Assembly (NCBI RefSeq): GCF_010119975.1
Contig: NZ_CP048222.1
Coordinates: forward strand, 8,408,501-8,472,500
Reading direction: 5' to 3'
Length of the DNA stretch: 64,000 bases
From: Rhodocytophaga rosea
GTDB lineage: Bacteria; Bacteroidota; Bacteroidia; Cytophagales; 172606-1
Shown here: piece by piece, positions 54,085 through 63,307 of the stretch
Numbering within the stretch: position 1 is the first letter of the stretch
Layout of the letters: each line of letters begins with the position of its first letter
Program-made: the position numbers and the translations under genes
The notes under the pieces: generated by a model
Seen by the model: the letters and a program-made list of their open reading frames with translations, nothing else
Databases searched by the model: none
What the model was told of the DNA's origin: nothing

Positions 54085-55149
54085 CTATACTCTCTCTAGT
54101 TTAATAGGATAGGTTTTATTGGCATTCCACTGGCACACATAGATATTTTTGTCTTCGTCAATACACACATCATGACAGTGCATAAACAAGGGCTCTTTCT
54201 GAACCATTAGTTGTAATTCACCTTTGTCATACACAGGTTTGGTTCCGCCTGGGTTAGAAATTACTTTATTGCTTTTATCCAGAATGGTCACAAAGCCTGA
54301 ATTGGGTGTCTGATTCAAATACTTTAACCTTGACCAGCAAACCCCGGAATAAATATTTTCCCCATTAATTACAGCCCGGCATACAAAAGCTCCAGGTAAG
54401 AAAATCGTTGATAAGTATTTACCATCCAGGGTAAAGCGTTTGAAGGAATTATGCGCCCGGGAAGTACACAGTAAAGTTGGATTGTTTTTATCCCGGTTAT
54501 CTATACATACTCCATGTGCCGTAGAAAACTGGGTATCTTCATCCCCTTTGCCTCCAAAATGCCGTTTATAATTTCCTTTTGCATCGTATTGAATGATGTA
54601 CTGCGAACCGTATCCATCAGCTACATAAATATCTCCATTTGCGGATATAGCCGTTTCGGTAGGTTTATAAGGATCTTCTTTTTTGTAAATGCCTAATTCA
54701 TGGGGTGTTTTCAACGTCATCAGTATTTTACCTTCAGAAGTAGTTTTATCAACCCGTCCAATATTGGGATCACTGATAAACAGCATATCCTCCCCTCCTT
54801 CATTAAAAATACTTAAGCCGTGTCCGCCAGGATACTCGGTACCCCAGGTTTTTAATAGTTTACCGGATTTATCATAAATAATAATATTATTTTTGGGTTC
54901 ATCGGTCACCATAATCAACCGGCCTTTAGAATCCAGTACCATTTCATGACAATTATTTACAGGAGTTTTCGAGGAATCCAGTTTCCCCCAGTCTTTATTG
55001 ATCCGGTAGGTAAAGCCATTATGGCCAAGCACTTCATTTGCTAAAACAGGCTTGCCTTTTTTAATGTAAAAATTAAAGTCAGGTGTAGTAAGCGCACTTC
55101 CTGCTAAAGCTATAGATCCTTTGAGAAAGTGGCGGCGTGTATATGTCAT
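54085..55149 (-). CDS. Tat-exported NHL-type beta-propeller protein
   Basis: The start ATG 55149 is chosen because it begins a twin-arginine signal, YTRRHFLKGSIALAGS, and because a promoter lies just upstream; the frame is open from 55275. The 354-residue protein has NHL-like strands (MVLDSKGRLIMVTDEPKNNIIIYDKSGKLL, AISANGDIYVADGYGSQYIIQYDAKGNY) that fold as a six-bladed propeller. A periplasmic or cell-surface sugar- or peptide-handling role is possible. It follows susD in the PUL and has its own promoter. Confidence 0.75.
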   Translation of the reverse strand: MTYTRRHFLKGSIALAGSALTTPDFNFYIKKGKPVLANEVLGHNGFTYRINKDWGKLDSSKTPVNNCHEMVLDSKGRLIMVTDEPKNNIIIYDKSGKLLKTWGTEYPGGHGLSIFNEGGEDMLFISDPNIGRVDKTTSEGKILMTLKTPHELGIYKKEDPYKPTETAISANGDIYVADGYGSQYIIQYDAKGNYKRHFGGKGDEDTQFSTAHGVCIDNRDKNNPTLLCTSRAHNSFKRFTLDGKYLSTIFLPGAFVCRAVINGENIYSGVCWSRLKYLNQTPNSGFVTILDKSNKVISNPGGTKPVYDKGELQLMVQKEPLFMHCHDVCIDEDKNIYVCQWNANKTYPIKLERV

Positions 55150-55173
55150 GTTTGAATCAAGTTGTAGTGTTCC

Positions 55174-55205
55174 TAAATTTAAAAAATAACATTGGTATGA
55201 ACAAA
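55174..55205 (-). promoter_or_regulatory. Promoter of the NHL protein gene
   Basis: On the minus strand TTTG (55202-55205) is 20 bases from TAAATTTA (55174-55181), one mismatch from TAnnTTTG. Transcription would start near 55168, leaving an 18-base leader before ATG 55149. Confidence 0.5.
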
Positions 55206-55346
55206 CCGACTTAACTTGTCCGTATATTGAAGATAGAATCAAAAGTGTAAATGAGATTAAAAATTTCTGTGTCATTTACTATTTATCCTCTAGCTATACT
55301 TAAAAAGCTACCTGAGGAATGAGGCAGCTTTTTAAGTAATTTACGC

Positions 55347-57083
55347 TTAATACCCCGGATTCTGTTGAAGAGTAGGTTGTCCTCCTTTGCTGCTGTATAC
55401 AATGGCTTGTTCAGGAATTGGATAATAACGGTGCTTATCCTCGAATTTTGCTCCACTCAGGTAAGTCCGTAATGATCTTTCTTTTTCCAGGTACTTATTC
55501 AAAACCGGCTCAGCAATTCCCCAGCGGACGAGATCAAAGAAGCGGTGACCTTCCATGGCGAATTCCAGACGGTTTTCAAAACGAACGGCTTCCCGTGCGG
55601 CATTAGGATCTGTCCAGGGTTCAGTATATAATCCTACTACATAATTAGCTGCGGGAGTACCATTTGCATTCTTCACAAATCCCTCAGGTTTGGCAGCTCT
55701 TGCTCTGATTATATTTACAAGTGTCCGGGCTTGTTCCAGATTACCCAGCTCTACTTCACACTCAGCTGCCCAGAGCAACACATGATCATAACGCAGCAAC
55801 CGGTAATTATTGGCACTTAACCGCTGATTACCTGATTTTCCGGATTCAGCTTTACTTACAATCTGCTTCTTTGCTGAAAAAGGCCCGGCATACGACTGAT
55901 CCCGTATCCAGAAACGGCCCGGATGTACACCCCAATCCAAAAAGGGAATACCCCGGCGTCCTACGGTCCAGTCTAGCCGGGAATCTACGCTGCCCTGATA
56001 AGGCTCAAATGGCTCTGAAGTCAGGACTCCTTCATCATTCTTTACATTTACATCATTAAAGGTAGCAATCAAAGGCAAACCTTTTTCATCTGTCTTATAG
56101 GCATTCACCAGGTTCTGCGAAGGCTGGAAGAACCCACAACATCCACCAGGGCCGTTCGGATACATATACGTTAACCCATCCCCAAGATTACCTCCACTTC
56201 CATCAGAAGCTGTAAGAGAATACTGGATTTCAAAAATGGATTCGGCATTATTTCTGGTTTCGGCAGCAAAATTATCATGGAAATTATCTACCAGTTTGTA
56301 ACGGCCACTGGCAATTATCTGGTCTAATAATGCTTTTGCAGCGGATAGGTGAGTGAGGTCAGCTTGCCCGTTTGGAAATGCCTGGAACATATGGCATTTT
56401 GCCAGATAGGCCATAGCTGCATACTTAGTAGGCCTTCCCAGGTTTCCCGGCTGGGTTTCAGGCAGTGTTTCCATTGCAAATTGAAAATCTGCCTGAATTT
56501 GTGGCCAGGCATCATCCGTATTGGGTACCTGCACGCTGGTCGGATCATTTGGATTCCAGACTTCATCGCTTATGTAGGAAATATTATTCCACATCTTTTT
56601 TGCTTCAAAATGATAATGACCGCGCAGGAAGCGGGCTTCAGCAGTAATTTGCGCTCTTCTGGTGTCATCTACTTCTTTTACTTCCGGCAAGGTTTTCAAC
56701 ACATCATTGGCACGGGCTACACCATCATACAGCATTCTCCATTTGCCATACAGGTGACCATTGGAGGGCAGCCAGACATAACGTTCCATGAAGGTTTGTT
56801 CAGGCTGGTCACCGGCATCCGAACCTTTATAGGCATCATCCGAGACGACACTGCCAAATATCCAGTTGGAAGCGGCTCCATGCCAGTCGGTAACGCCGCT
56901 GGTGCCAATCCCATCTAACAAGGCATAGGCTCCAACCAATGCCCCTTCTACCCCCCGTGGCGTTTTCAATACCGCAGGACTGTATTGTCCTTGTGGCTGT
57001 TTCTCCAAAAAATTGTCTCCACAAGAGCTATTTACGAGTAAGCTGAATATGGAAAAGGATATAATAAAACTTATTTTTTTCAT
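55347..57083 (-). CDS. SusD/RagB family nutrient-binding lipoprotein
   Basis: A 578-residue outer-membrane lipoprotein with a signal peptide and Cys21 (NSSCGD) and the SusD helical TPR-like scaffold. It ends in DLVRWGIAEP and ITPEQAI-type features (YPIPEQAIVYSSKGG). SusD covers the mouth of the SusC transporter and binds the glycan or other ligand. It begins 18 bases after susC ends. An NHL protein gene follows. Confidence 0.94.
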   Translation of the reverse strand: MKKISFIISFSIFSLLVNSSCGDNFLEKQPQGQYSPAVLKTPRGVEGALVGAYALLDGIGTSGVTDWHGAASNWIFGSVVSDDAYKGSDAGDQPEQTFMERYVWLPSNGHLYGKWRMLYDGVARANDVLKTLPEVKEVDDTRRAQITAEARFLRGHYHFEAKKMWNNISYISDEVWNPNDPTSVQVPNTDDAWPQIQADFQFAMETLPETQPGNLGRPTKYAAMAYLAKCHMFQAFPNGQADLTHLSAAKALLDQIIASGRYKLVDNFHDNFAAETRNNAESIFEIQYSLTASDGSGGNLGDGLTYMYPNGPGGCCGFFQPSQNLVNAYKTDEKGLPLIATFNDVNVKNDEGVLTSEPFEPYQGSVDSRLDWTVGRRGIPFLDWGVHPGRFWIRDQSYAGPFSAKKQIVSKAESGKSGNQRLSANNYRLLRYDHVLLWAAECEVELGNLEQARTLVNIIRARAAKPEGFVKNANGTPAANYVVGLYTEPWTDPNAAREAVRFENRLEFAMEGHRFFDLVRWGIAEPVLNKYLEKERSLRTYLSGAKFEDKHRYYPIPEQAIVYSSKGGQPTLQQNPGY

Positions 57084-57101
57084 GGTTGCGTAAATTAAAT
57101 T

Positions 57102-60100
57102 TTAGAATCCAACACTTAAACCAAAGATGAATGCCTTAGGCGTAGGATAAACGCCTTGATCTACCCCAATCTCCCGGTCAGAACCACTGTTAAAGTTTCT
57201 CAGATTTACTTCCGGGTCCAGGCCTGAATACTTGGTGATGGTAAATAGATTTTGTGCCTGTGCATATACCCTGAGCTGGCTCATGCTGATTTTTGACAGG
57301 ATACTTTGTGGGAAAGTATACCCTAGTTGCAGGTTTTTCAGGCGCAGATACGATCCATCTTCCACGAAATAAGTAGAGGGCACCCCGCTTTGTGCATCAT
57401 TGGCATCCAGAATAGGTAATTTTGCATTCGGATTATCTGGCCTCCAGGATTCATAGAGCATACGCTTGGTCCGGTTGCCCTGAAAAATCTCAAAATCTGT
57501 CCAGTATCTCACGTGGTTGAACAGGTCGTTTCCCTGAACTCCCTGTGCAAATGCAGTCAGGTCAAAGTTTTTATATCCTATATTGATGTTAATTCCGTAA
57601 CTAAAATCAGGATGAGGATTTCCTATATAGGTTTGATCGTTTGCATTGATTATGCCATCATTGTTGATGTCGCGGTATTTGAATTTACCCACTCCCTGCG
57701 TTCTTTGCCCATCTATATAGATATTTGAATCGTAATAGCCCGGGAACTTCGCATGGTTCTGTACTTCTTCCTCAGATTGCATGATGCCATCAATAATATA
57801 TCCATAGAAGGAAGAAAGAGGGCGTCCGGCAATAGACCTGGTGACAGGCGGTGTACGAAGGCCAAATCCTGGAAGAAAGTCATTTGGGTTATCGGGATCT
57901 AGAGTAAGTACTTTATTGCGGTAAGTGGAGAAGTTAACGCCTACACTATAGGTAATCTCATCGTTCATGGCAGAACCATTGTGGTTAAGCGCCAGATCAA
58001 TACCCTTATTTTGCAAAGAAGCTATATTCTGTGCAGGTATAACTGCATCTCCTAACCTTGGATCAAATACCTTGGCATATAACAGATTTTCAGTTTTACG
58101 GTTATATACATCTACATTCAATTCTAATTTACCATCAAATAAGGTAGCATCTAAGCCCAGATTTACAGTGGTAGTTGTTTCCCATTTAGCATTAGGATTG
58201 CCAAAACGGGCAATATCAAAGCCCTGGTTATACCCGGTAGGAGAACCACTTACACTATACCCGCTATTGAGTGGATTGCTTTGATAGGTGGAATAGGCGT
58301 TAAAATCACCAATTTCCTGGTTTCCGGTTTGCCCCCATCCTGCTCTCAGTTTCAGGTCGGTAAGGAAAGTAAGGCCCTGCATAAAAGATTCCTTTGAAAG
58401 ACGCCAGCCAGCGCTTAGTGCCGGGAAAGTGGCATATCTGGTAGCCGCCAAAAATCTGGAAGACGCATCTCTCCGCAGGGTTGCCTGGAAAAGGTATTTG
58501 TCCTTTAATGTGTAATCAACCCGGCCAAAGTATGAAAACAATGACCATAAGGTAGTAGCATTTCCGCTATTGGTAGCAGTAGTAGGGCTGCCTGCATCTA
58601 TATATTGTACATCCAGGGCATCTGAAAAGAATCCCTGGCGGGCAGCCGTTAAGCTTTTACCATATCCGGCAATTGATTCAAGCCCTACAAAGGCATTTAA
58701 GTTATGAATTTCTCCAAATGTCTTTTCATATGAGAGTGTATTTGTCCAGGTCCAGGTATGATTGTAGCTGCTGTTCTCACTTAAGCTGTTTACATTTATC
58801 GCATGTGCCAGCTCTATTTCTACAGGATTATAATATCTACTGGTAGAAATTAAGGCATCTACTCCAAAACTGGTTCTGGCTGTTAAGCCTTTCAGGATAT
58901 CTATTTCAGCGAAAGCATTCCCAAACAAACGGAGTTCTTTATATCCGTTATCTTTGTTGCGGTATAACTGCCCAACCGGATTATTTGCATTACCTAAATT
59001 ACTGCCAAGCGTACCTGCAAAATTGCCTCCTATGTCGTAAACCGGAATAATAGGTTGTGCCCGGTAAGTATTTGACACCTGGCTTGTTTCGTTATTATTG
59101 CTGTAATTACCCTGACGCTGGCCATAAGCGATCTGTAAATTTTCTCCTAGCCTGAAACGGTTTTTGATGGTAAATTCCGAATTTGCCCTGATCGAATACC
59201 GCTTATAGCCGTTGTATAATAATATACCTTCCTGGTTGTAATAGTTTGTAGAAAAGGCATATCGGGCTTTCTCTGTGCCGCCAGCAGCACCCAATTGATA
59301 ATTCTGGATAGGAGCCGGATTAAAAACTTCATCCATCCAGTTTGTGCCTTCCTTATTGGCGCGTGTAATGGAATATTTAGTCTTCCCAAACTGGGGATCA
59401 GTAAACCTATCGAAACTATAATTGGCCGGATCTACCCTGGGATCTCCTTCCAAAGCACCATCAGGTATAATATAATCCGGAATTACCGGCTGAGCACCTT
59501 TTCCAAATTGAGCATGTTCAGGATTGCCTGTTACCGGATTCACCACATTGGCATTCTTTTTACTCTGCCAGAGATATTGCCCATATTCCTGCGTGTTTAA
59601 CAAATCCAGAAACTTACCTGGCCGCTGCATACCATAATAGGCGTCAAAAGTGATTTTGGGTTCTCCGGATTTGCCTTTTCTGGTGGTAATAATGACTACT
59701 CCATTTGCCGCTCTTGATCCGTAAATAGAAGCGGATGAGGCATCCTTTAAAATCTGAATAGATTCAATATCATTCTGATTAATGGTATTAAGGTTTCCTT
59801 TGGTAGGCACTCCATCAATTACATACAGCGGATCATTGTTTCCCAGGGTGCCATATCCCCGAATCCGCACGGCTACGCCTCCCCCAGGCGTATTATCGGT
59901 ACCTACTGTTACGCCTGCTGCACGCCCCTGAAGCTGCTGTGCAAGATTGGTGGCAGGAACAGATAACAACTCTTTCGGTTCTATCACACTTACCGCACTG
60001 GTAATATCACGTTTGGCCTGTGTACTATAGCCGGTTACTACTACTTCACTCAATGATTGAATATCGGCCGTCAAGGTTACATCAATGGTCGTGCGGTTTC

Positions 60101-60764
60101 CAATGGCTATTTCCTGTGTAGCATATCCAATATAAGAGAATACTAAGGTACTATTGGCATCTGGTGCAGTCAGATTGTATATACCATCGCTATCGGTTGT
60201 GGTACCATTGGTCGTTCCTTTTACCAGAACATTTACACCCGGTAAACTCTGGCCTGTCTCATCTGTAACTTTCCCTTTTACCTGGATTGCCATAGCGTCA
60301 CGAAAATTAACTCTACTCTCCATATGGACTGCTTTCAGCACAGAAATAGAACTACTGGAGGCAATGGGAATAAGAGGTTGATTTGTGATGGCAGAAACCT
60401 TTTTTAGGGTTGGAGTGGGAGTTATTAAATAAGCCCCATCTCTGGTCTTTCTGTAATTCAACCCTAACGGCCTGAGCACTAGCTCTAAATTTTTTTCGAG
60501 CTTATTCTTATAATCTACTGAGCCGGCTGGAATAGTAAGTTCGTCTACCATCTGATCGGCAAACAGAATATCTACCTGGTAGTAATTTCTCAGTTCATTC
60601 AAGGCATCCTTTAATTTTTGAGTAGCCTGACTGGTTGAAGAACTTGGAGGAGTAGGAATATACCTGCTGGAAGCAAGTTCCTGGGCAAAGCATAATGGCT
60701 GACAGACCAATAGAATGGCTGCTATTATACATGGCGGTTTGATTTTGTAAATCACTTTGTTCAT
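57102..60764 (-). CDS. SusC/RagA TonB-linked outer-membrane transporter with STN domain
   Basis: The 1220-residue protein has a signal peptide, a STN (secretin/TonB N-terminal) domain at about 50-115 (LNELRNYYQVDILFADQMVDEL), a carboxypeptidase-regulatory-like domain (KGKVTDETGQSLPGVNVLVKG), a TonB plug (VVVTGYSTQAKRDITSAVS ... RIRGYGTLGNNDPLYVIDG) and a 22-strand barrel ending in a C-terminal aromatic strand. The STN domain marks it as a signalling transducer that contacts FecR. It imports oligosaccharides with SusD under TonB energy. Confidence 0.95.
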   Translation of the reverse strand: MNKVIYKIKPPCIIAAILLVCQPLCFAQELASSRYIPTPPSSSTSQATQKLKDALNELRNYYQVDILFADQMVDELTIPAGSVDYKNKLEKNLELVLRPLGLNYRKTRDGAYLITPTPTLKKVSAITNQPLIPIASSSSISVLKAVHMESRVNFRDAMAIQVKGKVTDETGQSLPGVNVLVKGTTNGTTTDSDGIYNLTAPDANSTLVFSYIGYATQEIAIGNRTTIDVTLTADIQSLSEVVVTGYSTQAKRDITSAVSVIEPKELLSVPATNLAQQLQGRAAGVTVGTDNTPGGGVAVRIRGYGTLGNNDPLYVIDGVPTKGNLNTINQNDIESIQILKDASSASIYGSRAANGVVIITTRKGKSGEPKITFDAYYGMQRPGKFLDLLNTQEYGQYLWQSKKNANVVNPVTGNPEHAQFGKGAQPVIPDYIIPDGALEGDPRVDPANYSFDRFTDPQFGKTKYSITRANKEGTNWMDEVFNPAPIQNYQLGAAGGTEKARYAFSTNYYNQEGILLYNGYKRYSIRANSEFTIKNRFRLGENLQIAYGQRQGNYSNNNETSQVSNTYRAQPIIPVYDIGGNFAGTLGSNLGNANNPVGQLYRNKDNGYKELRLFGNAFAEIDILKGLTARTSFGVDALISTSRYYNPVEIELAHAINVNSLSENSSYNHTWTWTNTLSYEKTFGEIHNLNAFVGLESIAGYGKSLTAARQGFFSDALDVQYIDAGSPTTATNSGNATTLWSLFSYFGRVDYTLKDKYLFQATLRRDASSRFLAATRYATFPALSAGWRLSKESFMQGLTFLTDLKLRAGWGQTGNQEIGDFNAYSTYQSNPLNSGYSVSGSPTGYNQGFDIARFGNPNAKWETTTTVNLGLDATLFDGKLELNVDVYNRKTENLLYAKVFDPRLGDAVIPAQNIASLQNKGIDLALNHNGSAMNDEITYSVGVNFSTYRNKVLTLDPDNPNDFLPGFGLRTPPVTRSIAGRPLSSFYGYIIDGIMQSEEEVQNHAKFPGYYDSNIYIDGQRTQGVGKFKYRDINNDGIINANDQTYIGNPHPDFSYGININIGYKNFDLTAFAQGVQGNDLFNHVRYWTDFEIFQGNRTKRMLYESWRPDNPNAKLPILDANDAQSGVPSTYFVEDGSYLRLKNLQLGYTFPQSILSKISMSQLRVYAQAQNLFTITKYSGLDPEVNLRNFNSGSDREIGVDQGVYPTPKAFIFGLSVGF

Positions 60765-61037
60765 TGGTGAAAGTTTAGGACAGTGAATAGAGGCTATCTG
60801 TTACAAAAAATAAACACAAGACTTTATTTAAATAATGCTATTTTTAAAAAGCTGTTTTTATACATAAACTTTCAGCATTTATGTAGCATTCAACCATATG
60901 CGGAAATATCCAGACTAAGTTTTTTCAACTTACATTCTTAGATATTAAGTCATGTACTGAGTTGCAGACTTTCATCTGTAAGGTTTCTCCGGCAGTTTGC
61001 GGATTATATTCATAGCGATAGATGGGGTTGAAATTAT
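60765..61037. other. Intergenic stretch between FecR and SusC genes
   Basis: AT-rich, 273 bases. A box of the ECF-sigma type should lie here for susC, but I cannot point to a sequence with confidence. No coding frame is seen. Confidence 0.5.
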
Positions 61038-62045
61038 TTATTCTGTTAGGAGTACTCGATTATCTTTCCGGTTGACGTTGATTTGTAAAATATCTGATAA
61101 AGCTTGCAGCCACTCATCTACCGAGCGGGCTTTAAATGAACCGGTTAATGTTTGTTTCTTTAGCCGCTCTCCCCTGATTTCCACTTGCAGTCCGTATGTT
61201 TCACGCAGCAGTTCACAGACTTCCACCAAAGAAGTATTATCAAAAACAAAACGATGATTTTGCCAGGAAGCATAATCTTCCGGATGGGCCACTCTCTCTT
61301 TGCGAAGCCTGCCCTGTTGCTTATCCAGAATGACCAGATCGCCGGGAGCCATGGTTACCTGCCTGGCCTGTTGCGTTTCCTGCTTGTATTGTACCTGTAC
61401 TTTTCCTTTGGTTAAAACGACCTTGGTTTGTTTGGTGCGGGCAGATACTGTAAACTCTGTTCCCAGCACCTGCACATTAAAAAGCGGATCTGTTTGCACA
61501 ATAAATTGCTTGTGATCTGGCGTATGTACAACCGAGAAGTTGGCTTCCCCTTTCAGATAAACCAGGCGGGTAGACGCTCCAAACCCAAAACGGGGTATAC
61601 TCAGGGATGAATTCGCATTGAGTATGACTGTACTGCCATCTGAAAGTTGTATTGATTTTGTGGCACCATAGGCGGTAACATATTTCTGGTACAACACCCT
61701 ATCTCTGAACAGCCACGCATTGGCAGCCAGAATAAGTAAAAGAGAAGCGGCTATCCCCCATTGTATCCATTTGCGCTTATTACTAGAAAAAGTATTTCGG
61801 GAAGATACGGCAGCCTGTAAAATAGGTTCAGCAGTTAGTACTAAAAAACGATTAAATTTTTCAATAGCCAAAGGAACATCTGTCTGATACTGGGGATTTT
61901 TCAGTTCCCATTCATGGAGACAACTGTAAAAAAATTCTTCATGCTCCGGATTTTTTGCCCACTCTTCAATCTGTTGCTTTTGTAAAGCTGTAACCTGCCC
62001 TGCAAAGTATTTAAACAGAAGTTCTTTTGTAATGGATGGTTCCAA
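61038..62045 (-). CDS. FecR family anti-sigma factor
   Basis: The 335-residue protein has a cytoplasmic N-terminal sigma-binding part (KELLFKYFAGQVTALQKQQIEEW), a membrane helix at about 91-114 (WIQWGIAASLLLILAANAW), a periplasmic FecR domain (SIQLSDGSTVILNANSSLSIPRFG) and a C-terminal DUF4974 domain with the STN-like AREVCELLRETYGLQVEI pattern. It holds the sigma factor until a signal from the transporter releases it. It lies between the sigma gene and susC on the same strand. Confidence 0.94.
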   Translation of the reverse strand: MEPSITKELLFKYFAGQVTALQKQQIEEWAKNPEHEEFFYSCLHEWELKNPQYQTDVPLAIEKFNRFLVLTAEPILQAAVSSRNTFSSNKRKWIQWGIAASLLLILAANAWLFRDRVLYQKYVTAYGATKSIQLSDGSTVILNANSSLSIPRFGFGASTRLVYLKGEANFSVVHTPDHKQFIVQTDPLFNVQVLGTEFTVSARTKQTKVVLTKGKVQVQYKQETQQARQVTMAPGDLVILDKQQGRLRKERVAHPEDYASWQNHRFVFDNTSLVEVCELLRETYGLQVEIRGERLKKQTLTGSFKARSVDEWLQALSDILQINVNRKDNRVLLTE

Positions 62046-62141
62046 GAAGTGAATGATTTGCTGAGTGTATTTGCGTTTCAGGAGATAGACACATATACCC
62101 GGTAAAAACCCTTACTCAAATGGAAAAAAATTTAAACTTTT

Positions 62142-62834
62142 TTAAAAAAGACGATCAATCAGGAAAGTCAGGGTTAGAAGTTTCCATTTCCTTTGTAACA
62201 GATCTTTTAATGCATGGCTTGCTTTGCGTATCTGTACTTCCACCGTTTTAGGAGATAAGTGAAGCTCAGTGGCAATCTGGGCATATTTTTTCCCTTCAAA
62301 GCGGTGCATTAAATAAATTTTCCTGCACTGGCCTGGTAAGCTGTTGATCGCCTTTTCTACATCCTGATATAACTCTTCGTACTGGAGAATAGCATCAGGT
62401 TGCTGGTGGGTATCATCAGAAAAACTTTTTAATGAATCGTCATTCAGGAGGCAATTGGTTTCTTTGCGGAGATAATTGTATGCCCGGTGGCGCACAGTTT
62501 TGTACAGGTAAGCCCGGTAAGAAGTAGTAATCTCCCGGTAAATGCCTTTCTGATAAAATTGATAAAATATCTCTGAAACCAGGTCTTCTGCAACAGCTTT
62601 TGAATACAAAAACCGGATGGCATGGCTGCACAAAGGCTGGTAATAATGCCGGTACAACAACTCACATCCTAACCGTACATCCGTCTGAAAAGTCTTGCGG
62701 ATAAAAAATTCAACATCTGCCGTTTTTTCAGACTCTATACGTAAGCCAGAAGAAATTTCTCTGCTCGCCTCCCGGGCAGTTTCCATAGATGTATCCGGTA
62801 AATTTGCAGCGGAGGTGTTGAGAGGAATCGCCAT
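62142..62834 (-). CDS. ECF RNA polymerase sigma factor (Bacteroidota type)
   Basis: A 230-residue ECF sigma factor with region 2 (LCSHAIRFLYSKAVAEDLVSEIFYQFYQ) and region 4 (LPGQCRKIYLMHRFEGKKYAQIATELHLSPKTVEVQI) and no region 3. Its N-terminal extension of about 55 residues is longer than usual and Ser/Thr-rich. FecR follows after 96 bases. It is the likely activator of the susC/susD genes. Confidence 0.94.
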   Translation of the reverse strand: MAIPLNTSAANLPDTSMETAREASREISSGLRIESEKTADVEFFIRKTFQTDVRLGCELLYRHYYQPLCSHAIRFLYSKAVAEDLVSEIFYQFYQKGIYREITTSYRAYLYKTVRHRAYNYLRKETNCLLNDDSLKSFSDDTHQQPDAILQYEELYQDVEKAINSLPGQCRKIYLMHRFEGKKYAQIATELHLSPKTVEVQIRKASHALKDLLQRKWKLLTLTFLIDRLF

Positions 62835-63307
62835 ATATCCAAAGTTTATTTAGTGCCATTCGCTGATGCCGGCAATAGCAGGCATGTATCAAAACCAGAC
62901 TTATTAGATGCTATCAGTGGTATATCAGGTAAAAATCAGAATGAAAGCTCTGAGAAGCGTTATGTATATCTGTGATGTTCAAAAACACCTTTGTATATAG
63001 ACTTTGCCTGTATGCATTTCATACACTAAAGCATTCCTATCAAATGCATTGGCTATTACCTCAAAGGAGAGTATAATGGGGTAATCTCTTCTGCCATGTC
63101 TTCTTGCAAATCAGACTCTATACTATAAACAGTAAATCAATTTAGTAACACTGGTACCTTTTCTGTACATATGTTTAAACAAATATACATATCACAACAT
63201 ACAATACAATATTTTATTTAAATAATTATATATGTTGCTTGAAGCAGTTCATTAGTAAGATAAATAATTATCCGGTAATGAATGGCTATGCGAACGAAAC
63301 GGATTGG
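62835..63307. other. Gene-free stretch upstream of the sigma gene
   Basis: A 473-base AT-rich gap between the GH92 stop and the sigma gene. I see no frame, RNA or convincing hairpin, and no clear promoter of either the housekeeping or the ECF type. Confidence 0.5.
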
